DNA of 64,000 nucleotides from Pseudomonas sp. PDM16 (GTDB lineage Bacteria > Pseudomonadota > Gammaproteobacteria > Pseudomonadales > Pseudomonadaceae): NCBI RefSeq assembly GCF_014851865.1, contig NZ_JACVAM010000002.1, positions 558,001 through 622,000 of the forward strand, given 5' to 3'. Below, one piece after another: positions 1 to 8,011 of the stretch. The translations under genes and the position numbers were made by a program. The notes under the pieces are model-generated. The model had not been told where the DNA came from. It did not search any database and was given only the letters and a program-made list of their open reading frames with translations. The first letter of the stretch is position 1, and the number at the start of each line of letters is the position of its first letter.

Positions 1-1217
1 ATGGTGATGGTGAAGAAGAACGAGAATGCCAGAATCGAGCGGACGATGTCCTCGTCCAGGCGGTGACGATTGTACTGTTGCTTGATCACTGCCCGTGGGT
101 GGATGAGCTGCATCAGGTTGGCCTTGAGCAGGATGAAGGCAACCTGGAAGCGGAATACCTTCAATCCACCGGCGGTGGAGCCTGAGCATCCGCCGACGAA
201 GCCCAGATAGAAGAACAGCATGGTCGAGAATCCACCCCACAGGCTGTAGTCGCCCAGGGCGAAGCCGGTGGTGGTCATGATAGAGGTGGTGTTCACTGCT
301 ACGTGGCGCAGGGCTTCCAGCCAGTGCAGCTGGGTGGTCAGGGCGTACCAGGTGGCCAGTACCAGCCAGCTACCGACCAGCACGAACATGAATCCGCGTA
401 CCTGCTCGTCACGGGCCAGGGCGCGGAAGTTACCGCGCAGCGCCGATACGTAGAGCACGAACGGCAGGCTGCCAAAGATCATCACGACTACCGCCACCCA
501 GTGCACGGCCGGCTGCTGCCATTTTGCCAGGGAGGCGTCCGAGGTGGAGAAACCGCCGGTGGAGATGGCCGACATAGCGTGATTGACGGCATCGAACAGA
601 CTCATGCCGGCCAGCCAGAATCCCAGCACACCCAACGCGCTGAGGCCGACGTAGGCCACTACCATGTACTTGGCCACCATGTGCGAGCGCGGCATGACCT
701 TGTCGGAGCGATCAGAGGACTCGGTCTGGAACAGGCGCATGCCACCGATCCGTAGCATCGGCAGGATCGCCACGGCCATTGCGATGAAGCCGATACCGCC
801 GAGCCAGTGCAGCAGCGAACGCCAGATAAGGATGCCCGGCGACATGCTGTCGAGGCCGATGAATATGGTCGCACCAGTGGCGGTGATGCCTGACATGCTC
901 TCGAAGTAGGCATCGGTGAAGCTGGCGTGCTGGGTGAAGATGAACGGCAGGGTAGCGAAGATCGATACCAGCACCCAGCTGGAGACGGTCAACATGTACA
1001 TGTCGCGCGGGCGCAGCTGACCGTGCTGCGGGCGGCCCTGGGCGATCATGGCGATGCCAGCGACGAAGGTGATCAGGCTCGACCAGAGGAAGGCATTGAT
1101 GCCCTGAGGCTGCTTGAACACCATCAGAGTGCCGACCGGTACCAGCATGCTCACCGCCAGGGTGACCAGGAAGATGCCGTTGATGAAGGCGAGAATGCGT
1201 AGGGTGGGCAGAGACAT
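1..1217 (-). CDS. trkH: Trk system potassium uptake protein TrkH (C-terminus beyond window)
   Basis: Reading leftward from an ATG at 1217, about 405 codons stay open to the window edge. The protein begins MSLPTLRILAF and is a multi-span membrane protein. It carries repeated filter-like segments of the TrkH/KtrB superfamily: TATGATIF, AISTGGFS and, near the visible end, NTTSIMTTTGFALGD, followed by GGCSGSTAGG. TrkH forms the K+-conducting pore of the Trk uptake system and works with the cytosolic TrkA subunit, which is not in this window. Family members are about 480 residues, so roughly 80 residues are missing on the left. An AAAGGAA ribosome-binding site lies just before the ATG. Family assignment is secure; TrkH rather than TrkG is by default for Pseudomonas. 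Confidence 0.93.
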   Translation of the reverse strand, partial: MSLPTLRILAFINGIFLVTLAVSMLVPVGTLMVFKQPQGINAFLWSSLITFVAGIAMIAQGRPQHGQLRPRDMYMLTVSSWVLVSIFATLPFIFTQHASFTDAYFESMSGITATGATIFIGLDSMSPGILIWRSLLHWLGGIGFIAMAVAILPMLRIGGMRLFQTESSDRSDKVMPRSHMVAKYMVVAYVGLSALGVLGFWLAGMSLFDAVNHAMSAISTGGFSTSDASLAKWQQPAVHWVAVVVMIFGSLPFVLYVSALRGNFRALARDEQVRGFMFVLVGSWLVLATWYALTTQLHWLEALRHVAVNTTSIMTTTGFALGDYSLWGGFSTMLFFYLGFVGGCSGSTAGGLKVFRFQVAFILLKANLMQLIHPRAVIKQQYNRHRLDEDIVRSILAFSFFFTIT

Positions 1218-1247
1218 CGAGTTCCTTTCCGCGCTGCGGTACTGCCG

Positions 1248-1253
1248 ATTCTA
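1248..1253 (-). promoter_or_regulatory. -10 box of trkH promoter
   Basis: On the minus strand this reads TAGAAT, the -10 form seen at several other gene starts in this window, about 31 bases before the trkH ATG. A second TAGAAT on the same strand lies at 1343-1348. No good -35 is visible for either. Confidence 0.4.
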
Positions 1254-1460
1254 GAAGGTGCCGGTGGTGGCTGCGCCGCTCGGGGCGGTGCAACTGGCAA
1301 GTTGCGCGGGGCCAGGCAGGGGCTGGCCGCGAATGGGGCGCCATTCTACCTTGGCGCCATGCCCTGTAAATCCACCCTGTGGGGGCTTCACAGCGTGCTG
1401 CCGATTCATAGAATATGCCCTTGATCGCCGGCTGCGCCCGGTACCGTCGTGCCTTCCATC

Positions 1461-1823
1461 ATGTCCGAAACCAGTCCCTGTTTGAGCTGCGGCGCCTGCT
1501 GCGCGAATTTTCGTGTGTCTTTTTTCTGGGGCGAGTGCCGGTCATCCGGCGGCACCGTGCCGGATGAGCTGGTCGAACAGATCAGCCCCTATCACGTGGC
1601 CATGCGGGGCACCTCTGGCAAGCCGGTTCGATGTATCGGTCTGCAGGGTGAGGTGGGTGGTTCCACCTGTTGCACCCTGTACGAGCAGCGCTCCAGCACC
1701 TGCCGCGAGTTTTCCGCCAGTTGGGAGGATGGCCAGCCGAACCCGAACTGTGATGCAGCGCGTGCTGCCTATGGTCTGCCACCGCTGAGTGCTGTCGGGT
1801 GGGAGCCTGATCGCGTCGCATAA
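1461..1823 (+). CDS. YkgJ-family cysteine cluster protein
   Basis: This is a 120-residue soluble protein with an N-terminal CLSCGACC motif and further cysteines (GEC, CIG, CCTLYEQRSSTC, NCD). The pattern is typical of the YkgJ/UPF0153 zinc- or iron-cluster family, whose biochemical role is not established. The ATG at 1461 (MSETSPCLSC) is preferred over the in-frame GTG at 1449. A TAGAAT -10 box lies at 1409-1414. It stands alone between the divergent trkH gene and the nitroreductase gene, which appears to have its own promoter. Confidence 0.85.
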   Translation: MSETSPCLSCGACCANFRVSFFWGECRSSGGTVPDELVEQISPYHVAMRGTSGKPVRCIGLQGEVGGSTCCTLYEQRSSTCREFSASWEDGQPNPNCDAARAAYGLPPLSAVGWEPDRVA

Positions 1824-1828
1824 TCCGC

Positions 1829-1834
1829 TAGAAT
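1829..1834 (+). promoter_or_regulatory. -10 box of nitroreductase promoter
   Basis: TAGAAT lies in the context CGCTAGAATGCC just after the YkgJ stop codon. Transcription would start near 1841, which rules out the longer open frame from 1833 and supports the ATG at 1863. Confidence 0.45.
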
Positions 1835-1862
1835 GCCGGTCCGACTTTTCTGGAGTAGGCCG

Positions 1863-2420
1863 ATGCAAGCCCTCGATCTGTTGCTCAACCGCGTGTCCGT
1901 TGGTCGCCTACTGGAGCCGGCGCCCGATGCGGCTCAGCGCGAATTGATGTTCAGGGCCGCCCTGCGTGCGCCCGATCATGGCCAGCTGCGGCCATGGCGC
2001 TTCCTTACCGTGGAGGGAGCGGCGCGGGCGAAGCTAGGCGAGCTGTTCGCGGCGGCCTTGGCGGCCGATCCGGAGACCAAGCCGGAGGCGCTGGACAAGG
2101 CTCGGGCCATGCCACTGCGTGCCCCGCTGCTGATGGTGGTGATCGCTCGCCTCAGCGAGCATCCCAAAGTGCCTCAGGAAGAGCAGATACTGTCCGCAGG
2201 CTGCGCTGTACATGGTTTGCTGCTGGCGGCTCAGGCGTTGGGCTTCGGCGGCATCTGGCGCACCGGCGACCTGGCTCACCATGCCCATGTGCTGACGGGG
2301 CTGGGGCTGCAGGCCAACGAGAAGATAGTCGGCTTTCTCTACCTCGGTAGTTTCGAGGGGGAGAGGCGTGTTCCGCCGGCTCTGCAACCCGCGGATTTCG
2401 TCAGTGCCTGGCAGGGCTGA
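1863..2420 (+). CDS. YdjA-type nitroreductase family protein
   Basis: This is a 185-residue FMN-dependent nitroreductase-fold protein of about YdjA length. The N-terminal ALRAPDHGQLRPWRF matches the family's FMN-contacting segment. The AGCAVHGLLLAAQALGFGGIWRTGD segment is the second conserved block, shared with NfsB/YdjA proteins. Members reduce nitro compounds or other acceptors with NAD(P)H; the natural substrate is unknown. The start is the ATG at 1863, preceded by GGAGTAGGCCG; the upstream codons would lie inside the promoter. It ends 8 bases before the convergent sensor kinase gene. Confidence 0.88.
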   Translation: MQALDLLLNRVSVGRLLEPAPDAAQRELMFRAALRAPDHGQLRPWRFLTVEGAARAKLGELFAAALAADPETKPEALDKARAMPLRAPLLMVVIARLSEHPKVPQEEQILSAGCAVHGLLLAAQALGFGGIWRTGDLAHHAHVLTGLGLQANEKIVGFLYLGSFEGERRVPPALQPADFVSAWQG

Positions 2421-2428
2421 GGTCCATC

Positions 2429-3748
2429 TCAGCCGGCCAGGGGCAGCTCCAGAGTGGCGATGAAACCGCCCTCAGGATGATTGGTCAGTAGCAGCCGCCC
2501 TCCATGGCGTTCCGCCGCACGACGGGTGATGGCCAGCCCCAGGCCATGCCCGGGTGCCGCCTGGTTGGGCGCCCGGAAGAAGGGTTCCCCCAGATGCTCC
2601 AGCAGCTCGGGGGGGGCGCCAGGCCCATGGTCACGAATGGCGATCAGCAGTTGCCCGCTATCCTGCTTTATGTCGACCTCTACCGGGCTACCTGCCGGTG
2701 AGAAGCGCAGGGCATTGCGTATCAGATTGTCCAGCGCTCGGGCCAGCATATCGGGCCAGCCCGAAAACTCTGATGGGTGATCGTGCATGCGGATGACCAG
2801 TTCGTGGTCGGGGGCGCCTAGGGCAGCATCCGCCCGCAACTGGTCGATCAGGCGGTGCAGGTCCACGGGCTGCGGGGCACCTGGGTCTGCATCCAGTCGA
2901 GCGAGGGCAAGAATCTCTCCGATCAATGCCTCCAACCGATCGCATTCCTGGGTGAGACGTCCCCACAGCTGTTCGCGCTGGGCCGGCTCGGCACGCTCCG
3001 CCAGGGCCAGCGCGACGCGCAGCCGTGCTAGCGGCGAGCGCAGCTCGTGGGAAACGTCGCGCAGCAGTTGGCGTTGGCTGCCGATCAGATCCTGCAATCG
3101 CGAGCCCATACGATTGAAATCCTGGGCGAGCACGCCGAATTCGTCGCTCCGGTTGGAAAGACGTTCCAGACTGTGCTGCTGGTATGCGGTCTGTCCGAGG
3201 TCGTGGACGGCACTGCGCAGCCGCCCGAGCGGCCGAGTGATGGACAAGGTCAGCAGTATGCTGATCGCGGTCAGGACAATCAGGGCAATACCCAATGCGC
3301 TGATCGGCCAGAACAGGCTACCGCGGTGCCACTCCATCAGCTCCGGGTGGGGAATACGGTAGATGAAGAGGTACGTTTCCCCGCTCGGGCTGGTGTACTC
3401 CTCCGTCAGTCGGCGCCAGGGAAGGCGCTTGTCGTTGCTTTGTCGTGCCTCATAGGCCGCTGCGCGTGCCGGGAAGGTGCCGCTGACGAGGTTTTGCCCG
3501 TTGTCATCCAGCACTTGCGTGTCGACACGGAAACGCTTCTTGCGCTTTTCGAGCAGGCGTTGTGCGGCATCGGTGCCTTGCTCTTCGAATGTCTGTGACC
3601 AGCGCTCGGCCAGATTGGCCAGCGCTGGATGATGGCTCAGTACCCATGCGTCCTGATTCAGGGCCCTGCTCAGCAGCAGCGACAGTCCCGATACCAGTGC
3701 GACCGCGAGCCAGAAACTGGCAAAGATGCGCCAGAACATCGAACGCAT
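2429..3748 (-). CDS. cpxA: CpxA-like envelope-stress sensor histidine kinase
   Basis: This is a 439-residue membrane histidine kinase. TM1 is about residues 8-28, followed by a periplasmic domain (about 30-143), TM2 (about 145-168), a HAMP domain with the PLGRL segment, and HisKA with His234 in DVSHELRSPLARLR. The HATPase domain shows an N-box (NLIRNALRFS), DHGPGAPPELLEHLGEPFFR, and GHGLGLAIT. It is last in the minus-strand order regulator, Spy-like protein, kinase. That gene set is what suggests a Cpx-type envelope stress system rather than RstB or PhoQ. GAGG lies about 7 bases before the ATG. The signal sensed here is inferred from the family. Confidence 0.85.
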   Translation of the reverse strand: MRSMFWRIFASFWLAVALVSGLSLLLSRALNQDAWVLSHHPALANLAERWSQTFEEQGTDAAQRLLEKRKKRFRVDTQVLDDNGQNLVSGTFPARAAAYEARQSNDKRLPWRRLTEEYTSPSGETYLFIYRIPHPELMEWHRGSLFWPISALGIALIVLTAISILLTLSITRPLGRLRSAVHDLGQTAYQQHSLERLSNRSDEFGVLAQDFNRMGSRLQDLIGSQRQLLRDVSHELRSPLARLRVALALAERAEPAQREQLWGRLTQECDRLEALIGEILALARLDADPGAPQPVDLHRLIDQLRADAALGAPDHELVIRMHDHPSEFSGWPDMLARALDNLIRNALRFSPAGSPVEVDIKQDSGQLLIAIRDHGPGAPPELLEHLGEPFFRAPNQAAPGHGLGLAITRRAAERHGGRLLLTNHPEGGFIATLELPLAG

Positions 3749-3767
3749 GGTAAATCCTCAACGTGCA

Positions 3768-3790
3768 AGACCCGACGCTAGGTCGGGTCT
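3768..3790. other. Hairpin between the Spy-like gene and cpxA
   Basis: A perfect 9-base-pair inverted repeat (AGACCCGAC / GTCGGGTCT, 5-base loop) fills the gap between the Spy-like stop and the kinase start. There is no T tract after it in either direction. It is therefore more likely an RNA stability or processing element, or a partial attenuator, than a terminator. Confidence 0.5.
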
Positions 3791-3806
3791 GTGGATGGGG
3801 TTTGTG

Positions 3807-4250
3807 TTATTCGGTCCGCTTGGCCTTTTCGGCCTTCCAGGCTTCGAATTCTTCGCGCTCTGCGCGATGCTTCGCCATCTCGGCCTTCTGGGCATCGTAA
3901 GTCTTCTGCTGTTCAGGAGTGAGAACGGCGCGGAGGGCTTTTTCGTGCTCTAGACGGCTGTTCTCCAGCTCTTTCTTGAGCGCCTCCTGATCGGCCTTGG
4001 GCAGCTTTTCCAGGTATTTTTTGGTGATCTCACGCGGATTATCGCGGTGTTCTTTCATCAGCTTGCCGAGCTGCTGGCGTTGCTCCGGAGTGAGGTCCAG
4101 CTCCTTGAACAGTCGACTACCGTGCTCGCGGTGCTCGGAACGCATGCCGTGTCCGCAGTCACCATGTTTGCCCGAAGTGCCGTTTGGCATGGCCATCGCG
4201 ATGGCGGGCAGGCAGGCGGCCAGGGTAAGGGCGGTGAGGGTCTTGCGCAT
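3807..4250 (-). CDS. Spy/CpxP-family periplasmic protein
   Basis: This 147-residue protein has a Sec signal peptide (MRKTLTALTLAACLPAIAMA) and a mature part that is almost wholly helical and charged. It has two LTPEQ repeats (LTPEQRQQL and LTPEQQKTY), the signature of the Spy/CpxP family of periplasmic chaperones and CpxA inhibitors. The position between a CpxR-like regulator and a CpxA-like kinase supports a feedback role on the kinase. A CpxR-type direct repeat lies at 4334-4349, upstream of the start. Whether it acts more like Spy (chaperone) or CpxP (inhibitor) cannot be told from sequence. Confidence 0.85.
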   Translation of the reverse strand: MRKTLTALTLAACLPAIAMAMPNGTSGKHGDCGHGMRSEHREHGSRLFKELDLTPEQRQQLGKLMKEHRDNPREITKKYLEKLPKADQEALKKELENSRLEHEKALRAVLTPEQQKTYDAQKAEMAKHRAEREEFEAWKAEKAKRTE

Positions 4251-4333
4251 GATGTGTCTCCTTGTCTCGAGGCCGGTGGGTTACCGGATGAGCTCAGTCT
4301 AGGGAGGGCAAGGTCAAGCGCGGTCAGGGGACG

Positions 4334-4349
4334 GTAAAGGCTGGGTAAA
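4334..4349. promoter_or_regulatory. Candidate CpxR-binding direct repeat
   Basis: GTAAA, six bases, GTAAA (4334-4338 and 4345-4349) forms a tandem repeat with an 11-base period, close to the known CpxR recognition pattern GTAAA-N5-GTAAA. It sits between the end of the cpxR-like gene and the start of the Spy-like gene, about 85 bases upstream of the latter's ATG. This predicts autoregulated expression of the Spy-like gene and cpxA separately from cpxR. Confidence 0.55.
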
Positions 4350-4361
4350 GGCCGGAACCGC

Positions 4362-5039
4362 TCAAGGGGCGTAATAATAGCCACGGCTGCGCAGGGCAAC
4401 GATGCGCGGGCGACCATCAGGGTGTGGGCCGAGCTTCTTGCGCAGATTGCTGACGTGCATGTCCAGACTGCGGTCGTAGAGGGTTAGTTTGCGTCCCAGT
4501 GCCAGCTGCGCCAGCGCCTGCTTGTCCAGCGGTTCGCCGGGTTGTTGTAGCAGCGCTTCGAGAATGCGCCCCTCGGACAGTGTCAGTGTGATCTCGTGTT
4601 CGCCGAGGCTGGCCACTCCGCGCTGCGGGCTGTAGCTGACATCGCCCAGCTCCAGGCGCGATGGGGTCGCGACCGGCAGGCTGCGGCGCAGCACGGCGCG
4701 CAGACGGGCCGTTAGCTCGCGTGGGTCGCAGGGTTTGGACAGGTAGTCGTCGGCACCCAGTTCCAGGCCGAGGATGCGATCCAGCGGCTCGCCGCGGGCC
4801 GAGAGCATCAGCACCGGCAGATCGGCATGCTCGCTGCGCAGTTGCTTGAGCAGTTCCAAGCCGCTGCCATCGGGAAGCATCACATCGAGGATGATCGCGG
4901 CTGGCGCCTGCTCCGCCAGTGCTGCGCGAGCGCTGACCCCGTCATGAGCGGCACGCACGTTGAAGCCTTCCTGTTGCAGCCAACTGGCCAGCAATTCGCA
5001 GAGCTCACGATCATCGTCGATCAACAGGAGATCAGCCAT
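4362..5039 (-). CDS. cpxR: CpxR-like response regulator (OmpR/PhoB family)
   Basis: This is a 225-residue two-domain response regulator. The receiver has acidic residues in LLLIDDD, the phospho-acceptor Asp52 in LDVMLPDGSGLELL and Lys102 in ADDYLSKP. The C-terminal winged helix ends in DMHVSNLRKKLGPH and IVALRSRGYYYAP, typical of OmpR/PhoB DNA-binding domains. It is the first regulator gene of the set and lies 27 bases after the coiled-coil hypothetical at 5067-5495, so the two may be cotranscribed. The partner kinase is CpxA-like, two genes downstream. Confidence 0.88.
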   Translation of the reverse strand: MADLLLIDDDRELCELLASWLQQEGFNVRAAHDGVSARAALAEQAPAAIILDVMLPDGSGLELLKQLRSEHADLPVLMLSARGEPLDRILGLELGADDYLSKPCDPRELTARLRAVLRRSLPVATPSRLELGDVSYSPQRGVASLGEHEITLTLSEGRILEALLQQPGEPLDKQALAQLALGRKLTLYDRSLDMHVSNLRKKLGPHPDGRPRIVALRSRGYYYAP

Positions 5040-5066
5040 GGCAGTATCGGTTCATGGTATTGGCGG

Positions 5067-5495
5067 TCAGGCCCACTCGCTGCGACGCCTGCTCCGCCCG
5101 CCGGCGCTGAGGCGACCGATGACGAAAGCGGCCAGCGCAGTGCCGGCACCGATGGCGAACCACAATTGCTGATCGGTGAGCAGGCGTGGCGGTTGGCCCG
5201 CCTGGGCCTGTTTGAGCTGCAGTTTGAGACGTTGATTCTCCTGGCGTAGACGAGCGATCTGCGCCGTTTCGCGCTCGCCAGAGGCGGACTGCTGCTCGCT
5301 GAGTTGGCGCTGGCTTTCCGCCAGTTGCTGCTGCAGAGCGTTGATCTGGACCGCACTGTCGTTGCTTGGCGTAGAAGACGTGGCGCTAGGGGTGGAAGAC
5401 ACCGGATTGAGCGCCAGGGGCTGGGCCTCCTCGGCGTGCAGAACGGGGGAAACGCAGAGCGCGGTGAGCAGCAGGTAGAGCGGGCCTCGATGCAT
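5067..5495 (-). CDS. Uncharacterised coiled-coil protein with signal peptide and C-terminal membrane anchor
   Basis: This is a 142-residue protein of unknown function. It has a signal peptide (MHRGPLYLLLTALCVSPVLHA), a Ser/Thr/Pro-rich linker (about 28-50), a Gln-rich coiled coil (about 50-100), one hydrophobic helix (LWFAIGAGTALAAFVIGRL) and an Arg-rich cytosolic tail. This gives a periplasmic coiled coil anchored at its C-terminus, with a short basic cytosolic end. It precedes the cpxR-like gene by 27 bases on the same strand, so an envelope-stress role is plausible but unproven. Similar small Pseudomonas proteins have sometimes been labelled as translation initiation factor 2, which nothing in this sequence supports. 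Confidence 0.7.
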   Translation of the reverse strand: MHRGPLYLLLTALCVSPVLHAEEAQPLALNPVSSTPSATSSTPSNDSAVQINALQQQLAESQRQLSEQQSASGERETAQIARLRQENQRLKLQLKQAQAGQPPRLLTDQQLWFAIGAGTALAAFVIGRLSAGGRSRRRSEWA

Positions 5496-5547
5496 GGGGA
5501 ACTCTCCGGTTTCCGAATTATTCTTATGGCCTGCGTGGGTCGTCAGA

Positions 5548-5847
5548 TCAGGGCAACACCTGCTTGAAGGGCTTTACCAGCACGCTGGCGTAGACGCCAG
5601 CGGCGCGATAGGGGTCTGCATCGGCCCAGCTCTGGGCGGCACTCAGGGACTCGAATTCGGCAACGATCAGGCTGCCGGAGAAGCCGGCTGGGCCCGGATC
5701 GTTGCTGTCGATGGCCGGATGAGGGCCGGCCAGCACCAGGCGGCCTTCATTCTTCAACTGCTCGATTCGAGCGAGGTGCGCCGGGCGAGTCGCCAGGCGT
5801 TTTTCCAGGGATTCGGGAGCGTCGCTGGCAATGATGGCGTAGAGCAT
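5548..5847 (-). CDS. YciI family protein
   Basis: This is a 99-residue YciI-like protein: [28 protein letters not shown], then [10 protein letters not shown] and [28 protein letters not shown]. The His and Asp residues of the family's presumed active site are present. Members have a ferredoxin-like (dimeric alpha-beta barrel) fold; the reaction is unknown. The ATG at 5847 is one base after the yciB stop codon, so the two are translationally coupled. The longer frame back to 5904 lies inside yciB and is rejected. Confidence 0.88.
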   Translation of the reverse strand: MLYAIIASDAPESLEKRLATRPAHLARIEQLKNEGRLVLAGPHPAIDSNDPGPAGFSGSLIVAEFESLSAAQSWADADPYRAAGVYASVLVKPFKQVLP

Positions 5848-5848
5848 G

Positions 5849-6439
5849 TCAGTCCTTGCTTTGCTGCGGGGTTTCGTCATGGATGTGGCGCGACAGGTAG
5901 ACACCCTGGGCGATCAGGAACAGCACGGTCATGCCGAGGCTGCCGAAGACTTTGAAGTCGACCCAGATGTCATGGAACGTGAAGGCGACGAACAGGTTGG
6001 CGCAACCGCTGAAGATGAAGAAGGCCACCCAGGCCAGGTTCAGACGGGTCCAGATTTGCTGCGGCAGCTGGATGGCGTGGCCCATAACGCGCTGGATCAG
6101 CACCTTGTCACCGATGAAGTGGCTACCGGCGAAACCCAGGGCGAACAGCCAGTTGACCACCGGCGCCTTCCATTTGAGGAAGGTTTCGCTATGGAAGGCC
6201 AGGGTCAGGCTGCCGAAGATCAGGCAGGCCAGCAGGGTCAGCCACTGGCTCTTCTCCAGCTTGCGCTGCAGGAGGAACAGGACGCCATAAACCACGATCG
6301 AACTGATGATCAGTACTGCGGTGGCGCTGAAGATGCCGCCCAGCTCGAAAGCCTGGCCAGCCAGTTCGACGGCGCGGGGATCGAGTTTGTAGACGATGAA
6401 GAACAGGATGAGCGGGATGAAATCGATGAATTGTTTCAC
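5849..6439 (-). CDS. yciB: Inner membrane septation protein YciB
   Basis: This is a 196-residue polytopic membrane protein starting at a [22 protein letters not shown] matches the N-terminus of YciB (also called IspZ or septation protein A). About five hydrophobic segments follow. YciB is implicated in cell-envelope and septal peptidoglycan synthesis through contacts with division and elongasome proteins. The start at 6439 is chosen from the family N-terminus; the longer ORF to 6478 would run through the promoter region. It is divergent from the PHP phosphatase gene. Confidence 0.9.
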   Translation of the reverse strand: MKQFIDFIPLILFFIVYKLDPRAVELAGQAFELGGIFSATAVLIISSIVVYGVLFLLQRKLEKSQWLTLLACLIFGSLTLAFHSETFLKWKAPVVNWLFALGFAGSHFIGDKVLIQRVMGHAIQLPQQIWTRLNLAWVAFFIFSGCANLFVAFTFHDIWVDFKVFGSLGMTVLFLIAQGVYLSRHIHDETPQQSKD

Positions 6440-6467
6440 AACGGCAGCCAGAAGCGGGATGTGGCGG

Positions 6468-6474
6468 CATAATA
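6468..6474. promoter_or_regulatory. Candidate back-to-back -10 boxes between yciB and the PHP gene
   Basis: CATAAT on the plus strand (6468-6473) and TATTAT on the minus strand (6469-6474) overlap in the 65-base gap between the divergent genes. Each is placed suitably for its own gene start (6505 and 6439). No convincing -35 is seen. Confidence 0.3.
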
Positions 6475-6504
6475 ACAAACAACCTCATTAACGAAAGACG
6501 CGCC

Positions 6505-7365
6505 ATGAAGGTCGATCTGCATTGCCATAGCACCGCTTCGGACGGCGTCCTCGCGCCAGCCGTAGTAGTCGAGCGCGCCCATGCGCGAGGCGTGGAAGTC
6601 CTGGCGCTCACCGACCACGACACCCTCGAAGGTCTCCCTGAGGCGCGGCGCAAGGCGGACGAACTGGGTCTGCGTCTGGTCAACGGCATCGAGTTGTCCT
6701 GTACCTGGGGCGGTGCGACTGTGCATGTACTCGGTTATGCCTTCGCCGCCGATGCTCCGGCCTTGGCCCAGGCCATCGCCGACCTGCACCAGGGCCGCTG
6801 GCTGCGCGCCGAGGAAATTGATCGGCGCCTGTCGGCCAAGGGCATGCCTGGCGCCCTGGACGGCGCGCGTGCCGTGCAACAGGGGTTGGGTGACAGCGGC
6901 AATGCGCCCGCGCGGCCACACTTCGCCGAGTTTCTGGTGCGCGCCGGCCATGTGCGTGATCATGCCGAGGCGTTCCGCAAATGGCTGGGTTCGGGAAAGC
7001 TGGGTGACGTCAAGCAGCACTGGCCGACTCTGGAGCAGACGGTCGGCACGCTCAAGGCCTCTGGCGCCTGGATCAGCCTGGCGCACCCTTGGCAGTATGA
7101 TTTCACCCGTAGTAAACGACGCCGGCTGGTGGCTGATTTCATTGCCGCTGGCGGGCATGCGCTGGAAGTGGTGAACGGCTTGCAGCCAGCCGAGCAGGTC
7201 GGTGGCCTGGCCATCCTGGCTCGCGAATTCGGCATGCTGGCCAGTGTCGGCAGCGATTTTCACGCCCCGGGCGACTGGTCGGAGCTGGGCATGTACCGTC
7301 CATTGCCGGAAGATCTGTCTCCTCTATGGGAGCGCTTCGACCATGCACGTGCTACTACCGCCTGA
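6505..7365 (+). CDS. rnm: PHP-domain phosphatase, RNase AM / YciV type
   Basis: This is a 286-residue PHP-fold metal hydrolase. Metal-ligand motifs are visible in order: DLHCHSTASDG at the N-terminus, LALTDHDTLEGL, GIELSCTW, SLAHPW and, near the C-terminus, VGSDFHAPGDW. In enterobacteria the YciV/TrpH relative is a 5' to 3' RNase and 3',5'-nucleotide bisphosphate phosphatase that trims 5' ends of rRNA. It heads the plus-strand run yciO-scpA-scpB, starting 13 bases before yciO. The exact substrate here is inferred from the family. Confidence 0.88.
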   Translation: MKVDLHCHSTASDGVLAPAVVVERAHARGVEVLALTDHDTLEGLPEARRKADELGLRLVNGIELSCTWGGATVHVLGYAFAADAPALAQAIADLHQGRWLRAEEIDRRLSAKGMPGALDGARAVQQGLGDSGNAPARPHFAEFLVRAGHVRDHAEAFRKWLGSGKLGDVKQHWPTLEQTVGTLKASGAWISLAHPWQYDFTRSKRRRLVADFIAAGGHALEVVNGLQPAEQVGGLAILAREFGMLASVGSDFHAPGDWSELGMYRPLPEDLSPLWERFDHARATTA

Positions 7366-7378
7366 GCAGGGAGAGTTC

Positions 7379-8011
7379 ATGAGCCAGTTCTTCCAGGTCC
7401 ACCCGGAAAACCCGCAGCCGCGCCTGATCAAGCAGGCGGTGGAAATCCTGCGCAGCGGCGGGGTGATCGTCTATCCGACCGACTCTTCCTACGCCATTGG
7501 CTGCCTGATCGGCGACAAGGGTGCGGTGGAGCGTATCCGCCGCCTGCGCCAGCTGGACGACAAGCACAACTTCACCCTGGTGTGCAGCGACCTCTCGCAG
7601 ATCGGCCTGTTCGCCAAGGTCGATACCGGTGCCTTCCGCCTGCTCAAGGCGCACACGCCAGGGCCCTACACCTTCATTCTCAGTGCTACCCGCGAAGTGC
7701 CGCGCATGTTGCTGCACCCCAAGCGCCGAACCATCGGCCTACGAGTGCCGGCCCACCCTATTGCCCTGGCGCTGGCCGAGCAGCTTGGCGAGCCGCTGAT
7801 GAGCGTGAGCCTGATCATGCCCGGAGATGACTTGCCGATGAGCGACCCCTATGAGATGCGCCAGATTCTTGAGCATCAGGTTGACCTGATCATCGACGGC
7901 GGTTACGGCGGCCTGGAGGCCTCCACCGTCATCAACCTGGCCGAGGGCGAACCTGAGGTCATCCGCGTCGGCTGTGGCGATCCGACGCCGTTTCAAGACT
8001 CCGCCGCGTGA
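7379..8011 (+). CDS. yciO: YciO/YrdC/Sua5-family protein (YciO type)
   Basis: This is a 210-residue YrdC-fold protein. The KxR-type nucleotide-binding surface is suggested by VYPTDSSYAIGC, GPYTFIL and KRRTIGLRVPAHP. It resembles YciO rather than TsaC, the essential tRNA threonylcarbamoyladenylate synthase; YciO's cellular role is less certain. The ATG at 7379 follows GGGAGAGTTC. The longer frame back to 7202 overlaps the upstream gene and is not used. Its stop overlaps the scpA GTG by 4 bases. Confidence 0.88.
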   Translation: MSQFFQVHPENPQPRLIKQAVEILRSGGVIVYPTDSSYAIGCLIGDKGAVERIRRLRQLDDKHNFTLVCSDLSQIGLFAKVDTGAFRLLKAHTPGPYTFILSATREVPRMLLHPKRRTIGLRVPAHPIALALAEQLGEPLMSVSLIMPGDDLPMSDPYEMRQILEHQVDLIIDGGYGGLEASTVINLAEGEPEVIRVGCGDPTPFQDSAA

